Source: Mixophyes australis (Eukaryota > Chordata > Amphibia > Anura > Limnodynastidae). Taken from it: a stretch of DNA of 64,000 nucleotides. The stretch is taken from assembly GCA_036250195.1 (NCBI GenBank), contig JAVHZZ010000002.1, positions 367,848,624 to 367,912,623 of the forward strand. The letters are read 5' to 3'. The position numbers and the translations under genes are program-made. The notes under the pieces are model-generated. The model had not been told where the DNA came from and searched no databases. It worked only from the letters and a program-made list of their open reading frames with translations. Positions 55,201 to 64,000 of this stretch are shown here, piece after piece; position 1 is the stretch's first letter, and the number at the start of each line of letters is the position of its first letter.

Positions 55201-58200
55201 CCAAAATGCAATGGGCCATTTGCACAAGTCAATGATTCAGTGATTGAAGGAAGGCTATTGGGCTAAAAGGGTTACCCCCAAGATAATGTTTCTTCCTAAT
55301 TAGCAGTGATTGCCCAATCATGGAAGCGGGTGTACAGCTCATGTGCAGTATAGAAAACCTCTGTAATAGAACATGAGGACAAGCCTGGGAGATACCCAAA
55401 GCCCAATGTAGATATGGGGGAATCTAAAGCAACAACCCCTTCCCCTCCCAAGTTCCATTGGGAGAGTGGATGGTGATTAATTAATAAAAAAATACAGCAT
55501 GCAGGCAAAGGTTCTGGGGGAACCGCAGAACAAAAGGTGCATCCATGTGCTAACTGCTGCTTGTGACCTGACTGAAGATGATATACAAAACAAGCTGGAC
55601 AGGGCTAAAATGAGACATCCACTGGGTATGTACCCAGTGGATGTCTCATTTTCGTGCTGTCCAGTTTGTTTTGTATATTACTTTTTTAGGGAGGTGACAC
55701 ATCCCTTGGATCAGCGGCGTTCTTGGGACATTCCACTCAAGGGTTGGTTATATTGTCAGCGCCAGGTTATTATCGTTTTATATTGTTAATTCTGACTGAA
55801 GATGAAGCAAGTGCTTTAGAAGGTGCTGCTCATGCCCCTGAGTGAGGGACAGTGAGACTGTAGATTGTTGGCAGCACTGGAAGTGGTACATTTCTAGTTC
55901 TTCATTTTGTATTTGCAAACATTGCACATAGTAAGGCAATCCCACAAACCTCATTATCTGAGACACTGTCCTGTGTATATATTTCATCACACAACACCAA
56001 TGCAGTTGTGTAGAAATAGGAGCACTGACTGCAAACAGACTTTTGTGATAACACAATAGCACTTGCAATGTGTTTCTGGATTGAAAAGAACCTTAAATTC
56101 AACCTGTGCTCCTAAAGAATGCATTAACAGCAATTTAAAGAATGGATAACATAACACATCTTTGCTGTGGACACAAAAGTAACTTCAATTAGTTAACAAT
56201 TGGAATAATACAGATCCAACAAAAGCAATAGAATTACAGACCCCTCCACTCTCCACAATTTCTTTTTGAAGGTCCTTTGAGGCCTTTATCAAAGCTTGAA
56301 TTCCCTGCATGAGATCTGTGCATGACCCCAGGATCCTGCAGAAGAAAATCACATATGTTTAAGGCACATGGACATTAATGGAGGATAGACAGAAACTCAC
56401 AGAGAGATAACCGATCCCTATTGAGAGACATCGGTGCAGGACACGTGGTTGTCTTAACAACACGAATGACAGAGCAGGGCCAGGGGAGAGCACGCTCTGT
56501 TTTTTCCTGTCCTTTTTCCGTCATCATCATGTAGACTGCACTGCTATCTCTCCATAGAAATCAATGACCCCTATGTCAGCTTCTGCCCACCTCTGTCAGC
56601 TGTAAAAAAACAGAACGGAGAAGAAACACCTTACTGGGAAATATCTTACTGTTCATTGACTTGTAATTTTAGCCCAGTATCATCAGTCCGTGATTTGTTG
56701 AGCATTTCCTGTGGGAGAAAATGTATAGTGAGGTTACTATTATCACAGCGCAGAGGTGTTATCTTCTCATCTGAATTCATTACATTACAGTTGAGTAGAG
56801 AAAGGGAAGTTTTTTCATTTCAATAACTCTTCTAGGCTGACACAGAGAATAAGCGAGGTTATTTGAAATGTCACATGAGCCTGGTGTAGTGTTTAGCACT
56901 TCTGCCTTACAGCACTGGGATCATGAGTTCAATTCCCAACCATGGCCTTATCTGTGAGGAGTTTGTATGTTCTCCCTGTGTTTGCGTGGGTTTCCTCCGG
57001 GTGCTCCGGTTTCCTCCCACACTCCAAAAACATACTGGTAGGTTAATTGGCTGCTAACAAAACTGACCCTAGTCTGTCTGTGTATGTGTATGTTAGGGAA
57101 TTTAGACTGTAAGCTCCAATGGTGTAGGGACTGATGTGAGTGAGTTCTCTGTACAGCGCTGCGGAATTAGTGGCGCTATATAAATAAATGGTGATGATGA
57201 TGATGAGCCAATACACAGAGTACGATAACACAATTTAAGTATCTGGTTGTTAGATCACAGCAACCTAGTACCAAACAACCAAGGTAGTGTACTTTAATTT
57301 AGTGTGTCAAGGTGGATGGATTGGACTCTCTTTGAAAGCCCCATCTATTTGTCTATGACTGATTGAACAATTCTGTGAGAGTGTATGTTATCTTTACTTA
57401 ACACAAGATTTATTTCAATTATTGTGACAGCAGAGCTAGACAGCACCAGGCAAAGATTGTTGCACAGCGAATTTTAATTTAGTGTCCTATTTGCCTAAGG
57501 ATAGTCTATCCTCTGCCACCACAATCCCTCTTGTACACCACCAGTACCACAGCTTCCATATTAGTCCACATGTATGGTTCTGAACAAGGAAGCTACTGAA
57601 GAACATGGCTAGTTTGGCTATAGTGGCTGACATGCTGGTGGTGCTGGTGACCATTACAGTGCCCCGAGGGTCAATTGTTTTCTACGCAAGGACTTTCATT
57701 GAGCCAAGGCTGTCCAATAAATTGTAAACTACTGTGCTTTAAATTTCAATGGCTGTTTACAGCAATCAGTGTGCGAGCGCATATTCCTTAATCTTGCGCT
57801 TGAGCACAAAAGATTGCTTTATCTGTGTTTAAATATCATTAATTATCTCTTATTCCCATGTTCCCCTGAAAGCCTTTTTATCACCTCAATCCTTAATGCA
57901 GCTGTTTCTACAGCTGCCGCGGTGGCTGCCATTTCCTTCTCAACCAGATCTCCCAGTTCCTCCTCTTTGATATCGAGTGCTGGAGGCCGAAGCTCCTGAA
58001 AAACAAATAATTAAATAATGTCACTGGCTCACCATATTTCATATGAATCCTTGTTGACTCCCCCACACCTACATGTCCAATAGGAGAAGATCTTCTGTCA
58101 AGTTGGAGACTTTTAATGGACAATGAATCTGGTCCTTATACTTAGTTAGCATTTCTGGAGGGAAAATGATCATTTTAACCACAATGTGCCTGATTCATTA

Positions 58201-61200
58201 AGGAAAGTAAAGCAAAAAAAATTAGTAGCTTTTCACCTTGGCAAAACTATGTTGCATTGGAGGGGGAGGTAAATTTAAAATGTGGTGACAGATTTATAGT
58301 TGGATAGGGCATGACCTAGATCAACTTTAAATTTCAGTGTACAAATAAAGCTATCAAGTACTTGTGTGCTACATGAAAAAACAGACAGTATTTAACTTAA
58401 GTGCAAAATAATAAACTAATTTCTACCCTTCGCATTGTAACATGGTTTTGTCCAGGGGGAGAAAACTCTCATTTTTTGCATTACTTTCCTTGTTGAATTA
58501 TGCCCAATGTGTTCTCTTAATATTGTTGATTAGTATGGGATATTTAAATTGCTCCTTTCCCTCTCTACTCAACAAGACCCAGCAGTGAAGTCAAGAGACA
58601 TATGTATGCAAATTACACAATTAAAAAGAAATATAATTGCAAACTGAATCTCTCACTCTTGGCATACAAACTTTAACCAAAGTAGGTCATGTCCCCAGAG
58701 GTTCTTTCTGTAACTACACCTGGTTACTAATAACTGTATAAACAGTATATTTAAACATTCATATTTCTGTATGACAAGACATGGGCTCTGGGAGTAGATG
58801 TGTAGTTAATTATCTATGTGCAATGCTTTAAGGGACCACTAACTTCAAAATTGTTCTTTTCAGATAATGAATTTTTTTTAGGCTTGTCTATACCGAAAGC
58901 TTAGAATCATAACTCCGGTCCTACTTGAACCCTGACATCACATCTCCTTCCCCTCCTACACAATCTTCACGCAGCCTCACCGATACCACATTTACAGCCA
59001 GGTGAGGATCAGAAAAAGCAGTATGCACTAATATTCATGACTGAGTAGATTGCTTGCTGTAAGTTATTCTAAAGCAGCTTCCTGAGGGAAAAATGCTCTG
59101 TCAACCCAGCATGCAAAATCTTACGCCCAAAACTCGCTTCAGGAGATGTAAAAACATTAAAGCGATAAAAACAGGTAAAAGTGTGAACAGAGGACCAGGT
59201 GGCCGCCCGGTGGAGATTATCCACTGAAAGCCCGTTACGTGCAGCCCAAGAGGCACAGGCCAAACGTAACTAACATAAGCCTGCTTGATGGTGGACATTA
59301 TCTACCTTGCGATGGATCTTTTTGTATCTCGCCAGCCCTTTTTGTGAGCTTCGTACGAAACGACAGGGGAATCCGTTTGCTGCACAGTGGCTGTTCTGTC
59401 AACGTAAATCCATAAAGTGCGAACAGCATCCAACAGCGCTAAGGAACCCTGGCCTGAAGAGGCAGCCGCCTCCTGGAAGACTGGGACCACAATCTCCTGA
59501 TTGAGGTGAAGTCCAGAAACAACCTTGGACTAGAAGGAGGGAACCGTGCTCCCTGTCATCGTGGAAAACCAGAACCGTAGATTAATCGACTCCCACAGCT
59601 CAAAGGGAGAAGTCAGGAGGACCCCAAGAACCTAGATCAGGTCCCACAGTGCTGTGGGTGGCATGTAAGGGGGCTGGATGTGTAGAACCCACTAGAGGAA
59701 GGTCTGCACCTTTGAAATCCCTGTCAGTCACCTTGCGGATTTAAATCCGCCACTGCTGTGGCATTGTCCAGCTGAAGGAGGACTGGAGATCCTTGAAGGA
59801 GTGACTGAGCCTGCTTGTCATGCTAGCAGCATGGCTTGGAGTTCCAAGATGTTTACACACCAATGGAGAGATAGAGACACATCTGAGAGACAAAAGTGAA
59901 GTGTCTGTAAGGCCAGCTGAAGATGGGATCTGGACCAGTTGGACAAGAGGTCCCACTGAAATGTCAGAGAATGGAACCTACCATACGAGAGCATTTCAAC
60001 CGTGGACTCCATCCCATCAACTTGATTTAGAGGTGGAATGAAGAGCACTCAAGTCTAGGACCCTCCTCACCAGGGCCTGAAGAGAGCACATGTTGCTGAT
60101 CAGAAGAAACATCTCATGCGCTCTGGTGTGGCCGAGGAACACCATCTGCTGACAGGGAACCATCTGGGATCTAGCTGTGCCAATCCAGCACTTTGACTGT
60201 CAGAGAGAGATGGATCTGAGTCCACTTTTGTGAGCAAATCGCCCAGATAGGGGATTATGAATAATCCTAATGAACGTAACTGTGCTGCCATCCCCACCAT
60301 GATCTTCGTAAAGATCTGTGGCATCATGGAAAGGCCAAATGAAAGCACCCTGAACTGAAAATGGGATCCCCCCACTGCAAATCTGAGCAGTGACTAATGT
60401 CCCTCCCAGATTGGCACGTGGAGATAGGCATCCCGGATGTCGATGGAGGTCAGGAACTCTTTGGGCTCCAACCCATTGATCACTGATTTCACAGATTCCA
60501 TGGAAATCCTGTCCACCTGTAGATGTAGATTTAGGCCCTACAGGTTGAGAATGGGGCAAAACAAGCCATCCAGCTTGGGAACCAATAAGAGGTTTGACTA
60601 GAAACCTCGCCTCTGCTGCTGACCTGGCTGATAACACCTGCGAAAAGAAGCAAGCGATTGACTGGAGCATAGCCAATCTGCTCACTTCGTTGCACGGAAG
60701 AGTGGTGGAGAAGAAATGGTGATGGGGCTGATCTTGATGGTCTATTGTGTAACCCTGCTTCATGATCCCCGTGATCCACTGATCTAGAGAGGAAGCACCC
60801 CATTGGTCCCATAACAATAGCAAGCAAATTATTATCAGGTATGGGAAACTTCCTGTTTCAGTTGTTCCCTTCTGCTTTCCTTCCTGTAGGTGGGTTAGGA
60901 AAAAGGACTATGTCTTTCCTCTCTAAAACTAAAGGTTTCCGCACTCTCCTTTTTCTTTCAGCGCAGGCTGGCAGTTTTGAGGGCTGTTCAGACTTTTCTA
61001 AAAGGGGTTCTACACGCTCAGCCCCACTCTGTACATTCAATTGAACTATGGGATCTTAATCTGGTGCTCTGAGCTCTCATTAAGGGTCCCTTTGAGCCTT
61101 TAGATTTGGTCATCCTTCGTTATGTTACTTGGAAGGTGGCGTTTCTTCTCGCCATTTCCTCTGCTTGTCGGGTGTCTGAGTTGGTAGTGCTATGCTGCAA

Positions 61201-63248
61201 CACCACCCTTCTTTTTGGTGCTCCACACTAAACCATCCTTTGTGCCAAAGGCAGTCTCTCGGTTTCATTTAAACCAGGAGAATATCGTTCTGGCATTCAG
61301 TCCCACTTCTAAGTCTTCTGATGAGACCTTGCCTTTTTTGGATGTGGTTCAGGCCCTTCGGTGCCTGAACCACCTTCGATGACTACTGTACGAATTCTGT
61401 CCGCAAGACTAATGACCTGCTGTTCGTTCTATGAAGCTCATAAGCGTGGTTGACCTGCATGTACACAGTTCATTGCTCGCTGGATTACATCAACCATCCA
61501 CATGGCTTATGTCCAGGCGGCTCGACCACTGGCGATGGGTTTGAAATTTCATTCCACTGCTTTTTGTTGTTTCGTAGGCGGCACCTCATGGGGCTAAGCA
61601 ATTGTGTCAGGCTGCAATGAGGTCATCTATCCACACTTTCTCCAAATTCTACAAGTTGCAGGGTTTTGTATCATAGGATGTTATCTTTGGAAGCAAGGTG
61701 TTGCGCGGAGCTGTTCCAGAGCACTCCCTTCCTTGGGGGCAGCTTTGATATGACTCGCAATGTCCTCCAATGGTAGGAAACAGACAAAATGATATTTTAC
61801 GCACCGTGAAATATGTTTTTCTGACTCCATTGGGGGGACGCTGTGCTCCCTCTCCTTGCTCTGGATTGTTTCATGTTGCTCTTTACGTTTAAGAGGTTTC
61901 TTATTACGCCTTGTTGGTCCTCTCTTCTATGCTTGGTTATACAAAAACTGAGGTTACTTCCAGATAGAAGGGGCACAGTAGGGGAGGAATGTGCTTTCAT
62001 AGAGTTATGTTTAAAGTGCCTATACTTCTAGTACGTCTACTATACCCCAATGTCTCAATGTGCTCCCCAATGGAGTCAGAGAAACGGATTTTAAAAAAAC
62101 TCTCTTATTTTCTAAATAGGCCTGACAGCAACTGTGATATGTTTTGGGTAAAAGGGATTCCAAAATTTTGCAATTTTATCATAGTCCTGCTATTGCTGCT
62201 ATTAGAAATCTATCAGGAGTCTGAATTCTGGGAAAATGAGAAATCTGAATTAATAAAAATCTGAGAAAAAACAAGTACTGTAATGTGAATCCTCTGGTAA
62301 ACATTAATGGCCAGGGCTGGATGCCTATGCTGCCCTTTCCAGCATTCACATTATAACCAAACACACCATAACCGCTGCTGGCAGCCATCTGTCCAGGTTA
62401 CCTGAGCAAAGTCGGCAATGTGCTTTAAGGTGGCAGTAATCAGGCTACAATCTGCTCCACTCTGCATCTCATTGTTCCGCATGGTGGAGAGATAGTTAAG
62501 AGCTTCTGCACCACATGTCCGACAGCTGTCACTTAGCTCTGAGAATAAAAAACACAACAAAAAGATTAATGAGATAAGGACACTGCTGCTGACCAGCTGG
62601 GATTTACTGATTATTGTTCAGAATACTGCGTCTCAAAGCTCTAACAGATGAGGAAAGATTCAAATGTCAAATGGAGAGAGTGGCAAAGGTGTAAGGACCC
62701 AGCTATTTACAGAGATAAGGGGGCTCAAGCACTGGAGAAATGTGTTGTTACAATCACCAGTTTCTTAATATGGAAGACAAAACACAAAAGAGAGTAAAAA
62801 AAAGAAAAAGAAAAAAGAGTGAGGAAAAAAAGGAAAAAGAGAGAAGAAATACAAGTGGAAAAAGGAAAAAAATGAAAAGAAAAAAAAGAAAAAGGAAAAA
62901 TATGAAGGTTACAATACATAATACACAAGTTTTACTGTAGAAATTATATAATATAATACTACATACATAGCAAGGACCATCCTCACACTGGCCAGCTTCT
63001 CCTGTTAGCTGGTGCAAACTTCTGATCCTCTACACTGCTATTTTGCTCCCCCAAACCCATGCACTTACGTGAAATCTAGGCTAACTGTGCAAACGGAGGT
63101 GACAGTACCACCAAAGAGGATGTTGTGTTGCGCTTTGATCGACTGCTCAGATACTCACTGTCAGATGTCCTAGTCTGAGCTCCTTGCATAATCACGTCAC
63201 TTATTCGATGTGCAAACTGAACCAGGTTCGGCAACACGACGTTTACAT
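52105..63248 (-). CDS. HIP1: HIP1, 3' part of the gene: ten well-supported exons encoding the THATCH/I-LWEQ actin-binding end
   Basis: Exons, in transcript order: 63159-63248, 62402-62538, 57885-57995, 56650-56708, 56242-56335, 54931-55031, 54209-54314, 53267-53390, 52379-52440, 52105-52213. All have AG acceptors and GT donors. Phases match throughout, giving about 330 continuous codons. The protein is the C-terminal talin/HIP1R/Sla2 actin-tethering domain (KEEELGDLVEKEMAATA, LIKASKDLQKEIVESG, KEFYARNSRWTEGLISASK) followed by a coiled-coil end (RVLELESQLQKEREKLGEL). HIP1 links clathrin and inositol lipids to F-actin during endocytosis. The LAGVSEGW end fits HIP1 better than HIP1R. The ANTH domain and main coiled coil lie beyond base 64000. 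Introns hold L1, SINE, MITE and DIRS copies. Confidence 0.9.
52379..52440 (-). CDS. HIP1: HIP1 exon I
   Basis: 62 nt, acceptor CTCTTTCCCACAG, donor CAG|GTAACG. Encodes MDFSSMTLTQIKRQEMDSQ, which is nearly identical to the family. Confidence 0.93.
53033..53203. mobile_element. hAT MITE in a HIP1 intron, perfect 8-bp TSD
   Basis: 171 bp with ends CAGTGGCAGAACTACC and (reversed) CAGAGGTGGAACTAGTG; GTGTTGGT flanks exactly at 53025-53032 and 53204-53211. It lies between exons H and I, only 64 nt past the donor of H. Confidence 0.9.
53267..53390 (-). CDS. HIP1: HIP1 exon H
   Basis: 124 nt, acceptor TAATCTCTGTAG, donor AGG|GTAAGT. Encodes NLARLQQASKVVNHNAAGVV and STKSVKSQIEEK. Confidence 0.92.
54209..54314 (-). 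CDS. HIP1: HIP1 exon G
   Basis: 106 nt, acceptor CCCTCTTTTCAG, donor AAG|GTATGG. Encodes DAADLVVQGQGKFEDIIVCS, then HEIAASTAQLVAASK. The first G completes a Val codon from exon F. Confidence 0.92.
54931..55031 (-). CDS. HIP1: HIP1 exon F (I/LWEQ signature)
   Basis: 101 nt, acceptor TTTCTTCTGCAG, donor GGT|GTAAGT. Encodes KEFYARNSRWTEGLISASKA, the signature block of the I/LWEQ actin-binding module, then VGWGATVMV. Confidence 0.93.
55581..55678. repeat. 48-bp near-perfect palindrome in a HIP1 intron
   Basis: Arms 55581-55628 and 55631-55678 match at 44 of 48 positions around a 2-nt spacer (TG). The inner 26 bp are perfect, including GAGACATCCACTGGGTA. It lies in the intron between exons E and F. 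Confidence 0.93.
56242..56335 (-). CDS. HIP1: HIP1 exon E
   Basis: 94 nt, acceptor TTTTCTTCTGCAG; the first G completes Gln. Encodes ILGSCTDLMQGIQALIKASK and DLQKEIVESGG. The donor GGG|GTCTGT is weak compared with the others in this gene, although the reading frame and family alignment place the boundary here. Confidence 0.88.
56650..56708 (-). CDS. HIP1: HIP1 exon D
   Basis: 59 nt, acceptor TCTCCCACAG, donor ACA|GTAAGA. Encodes EMLNKSRTDDTGLKLQVNE and leaves two bases of a Gln codon. Confidence 0.9.
56879..57205 (+). mobile_element. tRNA-derived SINE in a HIP1 intron
   Basis: Starts CTGGTGTAGTGTTTAGCAC (A-box region, first bases lost), B-box GAGTTCAATTCC, GGGTTTCCTCCGGGTGC block, tail GCGCTGCGGAATTAGTGG, (GATG)n end. 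Opposite strand to the gene. Confidence 0.88.
57885..57995 (-). CDS. HIP1: HIP1 exon C
   Basis: 111 nt = 37 codons, phase 0 at both ends. Acceptor TTTGTTTTTCAG, donor GAG|GTGATA. Encodes LDIKEEELGDLVEKEMAATA, a strongly conserved HIP1-family stretch. Confidence 0.92.
58186..58505. mobile_element. MITE in a HIP1 intron, 3-bp TSD (AAT)
   Basis: 320 bp; left GTGCCTGATTCATTAAGGAAAG, right CTTTCCTTGTTGAATTATGCCC, extending inward as GTAAAGCAAAAAA / TTTTTTGCATTAC. AAT flanks both sides. It shares GTAACATGGTTTTGTCC with the MITE at 36421. Confidence 0.75.
59040..60835 (-). pseudogene. DIRS-type retrotransposon remnant: RT, RNase H and tyrosine recombinase
   Basis: On the minus strand, frames broken by indels. 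RT at about 60800-60100: LIGSQAGWLVLPHSQP, then SIDIRDAYLHVPI, HFQFRVLSFGLS, IFTKIMVGMAAQLRSLG and PYLGDLL, where YLDD is expected. RNase H at about 60050-59700 with NILELQAMLLA and LLQLDNATAVAD. Tyrosine recombinase at about 59520-59040 with KRSIARWIMSTIKQAYV, ASWAARNGLSVDNLHRAA and SVHTFTCFYRFNV holding the tyrosine region. No methylase segment was seen. It lies in the HIP1 intron between exons B and C, on the same strand as the gene. Degenerate, not active. Confidence 0.8.
60840..62095 (+). pseudogene. Second DIRS remnant, opposite strand: tyrosine recombinase and terminal inverted repeats
   Basis: Plus strand. Recombinase traces across stops and frameshifts: VQTFLKGVLHAQPHSVHSIE near 60990, TWKVAFLLAISSACRVSELV near 61130, ARWITSTIHMAYVQAARPLA near 61475 and SIHTFSKFYKLQGF near 61630. 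After it an inverted repeat TCTGACTCCATTGGGG (61819-61834) and CCCCAATGGAGTCAGA (about 62066-62081) resembles DIRS termini. It abuts the minus-strand remnant at about 60835, head to head. Confidence 0.72.
62402..62538 (-). CDS. HIP1: HIP1 exon B
   Basis: 137 nt, acceptor TTATTCTCAG, donor CAG|GTAACC. Encodes KLSDSCRTCGAEALNYLS through HIADFAQ. Its first 2 nt complete the Lys codon begun by exon A. The next intron is 4.4 kb and holds the DIRS copies and a MITE. Confidence 0.9.
62770..62910 (+). repeat. Purine (GAAAAA)-rich tract in HIP1 intron
   Basis: About 140 nt of nearly pure A and G. It is the source of the Lys-rich and Phe-rich short frames on either strand. Confidence 0.9.
63159..63248 (-). 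CDS. HIP1: HIP1 exon A
   Basis: 90 nt, acceptor ATTCCTAG, donor ACA|GTGAGT. Encodes PNLVQFAHRISDVIMQG, the start of the helical I/LWEQ region in this window. It enters in phase 1 and leaves in phase 1. Confidence 0.85.
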
Positions 63249-63526
63249 CTAGGAATAGAGTAAGATAAGCAGATAAATCTTTAATTGATGTTAATATATA
63301 TTAAATTACCAGTACATTCTATCTGTATTAAAGCAGAGTTCTGACGTCATCCAGGGGTGCCAACGCAAACACGTTCTATTGAAATTGCTGTATATTTTTA
63401 CTCTTGATTACTTCTACAGAATTAGAGAGCTCAAGGATTGCAAGTAAGTAAGTAAGTTCTACTCTATCTCAAAACCACTGGTGTGTCAGGAGGTCTTCTG
63501 GTTTGTACTGACCTCTGATTTTCAGT

Positions 63527-64000
63527 AAATGAAATATAGAATTTGTTGGCAGATTTAAACCACTTGGCCCATCTAGTCTGCCCATTCTTCTAACTTCTGG
63601 TAACATCAAACCCTATTTGATCCTTAGTTCTTTGTAAGGAATATCCCAATCACTCCCAAAAAAAAAACATACTAGTAGGTTAATTGGCTGCTATCAAAAT
63701 TGACCCTAGTCTCTCTCTCTGTCTGTCTGTGTGTGTATATTAGGGAATTTAGACTGTAAGCTCCAATGGGGCAGGGACTGATGTGAATGAGTCCTCTGTA
63801 CAGCGCTGCGGAATCAGTGGCGCTATATAAATAAATGGTGATGATGATGAATCATGTTTAAATTGCTCTACTGTATTACCCTCTACCACCTCTGATGGGA
63901 GGCTATTCCACTTATCCACTACCCTTTCTGTGAAATATCTTTTAATCAAATTTCCTCTGAACCTACTTCCCTCCAGTGTCAGTGCATGTCCACATGTTCA
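63527..64000 (-). mobile_element. CR1-type LINE 3' end, interrupted by a SINE
   Basis: On the minus strand the RT C-terminus reads LIKRYFTERVVDKWNSLPSE, VVEGNTVEQFKHD at about 63950-63855. It is then interrupted by a SINE and resumes with the CR1 3' UTR phrase GGGCAGACTAGATGGGCCA near 63570. It continues beyond base 64000. Confidence 0.82.
63668..63851 (+). mobile_element. SINE 3' half nested in the CR1 copy
   Basis: AACATACTAGTAGGTTAATTGG through GCGCTGCGGAATCAGTGGCG and ATAAATAAATGGTGATGATG. The head is missing and an A run precedes it. Confidence 0.88.

Noticed and set aside
62740..63017. Lys-rich and Phe-rich short frames
   Set aside because: Both translate the GAAAAA-rich tract.

Overview
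This is a vertebrate genomic window, most likely from a frog or another amphibian. It holds one recognisable host gene, the 3' part of HIP1 on the minus strand. Its exons share GT-AG boundaries, matching phases and the Sla2/HIP1 talin-like actin-tethering sequence. Everything else is introns and a very dense layer of mobile DNA. Anuran origin is inferred from the repeat mix: Gypsy with a PNMA-like Gag, DIRS, L1/Tx1, L2, CR1, Tc1, a tRNA-derived SINE, several hAT families and palindromic MITEs. No bacterial or organelle features, tRNA/rRNA genes or CRISPR arrays were seen.

Layout. 1-5364: 5' part of a Ty3/Gypsy retrotransposon on the minus strand (PR-RT, gag, a tRNA-Ser primer site, a 2.45-kb LTR). 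It runs off the left edge and carries a textbook -1 frameshift signal. 5365-21441: non-coding DNA with hAT and 3-bp-TSD MITEs, a CCCGGG-rich MITE, TA microsatellites, SINEs and a solo LTR. 21442-24150: a 2.7-kb hAT element with an 8-bp TSD, a G-rich minisatellite and two nested palindromic MITEs. 25000-27690: a decayed L1/Tx1 LINE. 28033-30737 (hAT-A): a hAT that keeps only the N-terminal part of its transposase between two arrays that both have a 100-bp period. 32149-38352: a SINE split by an element made of seven consecutive hairpins, then Tc1, L2 and MITE remnants. 38361-46690 (hAT-B): an 8.3-kb, apparently complete autonomous hAT-Ac-type element with perfect 8-bp TSDs and an uninterrupted 998-residue BED-finger transposase. 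47187-48850: a second CCCGGG MITE holding a perfect 56-bp hairpin, a SINE tail and a palindromic MITE. 49860-63248: the 3' end of HIP1, whose introns hold L1, SINE, MITE and DIRS insertions. 63527-64000: a CR1 3' end with a SINE inside it.

The most notable system is the hAT-A/hAT-B pair. They have related termini (TAGAGATG and TAGGGATG). They share a short N-terminal motif (MPF-Y/T-TRSGKE) and large tandem arrays around the transposase gene. Both also have a promoter-like end in which a CGCGA palindrome lies next to a TATA box. In hAT-B the 3.3 kb downstream of the transposase gene is largely built from amplified, degenerate pieces of the transposase coding sequence itself. This points to an element that expands its flanks with its own gene fragments.

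Limits: all family assignments come from reading motifs, not from searches. The far 3' end of HIP1 (last exon and poly(A) site) is uncertain.
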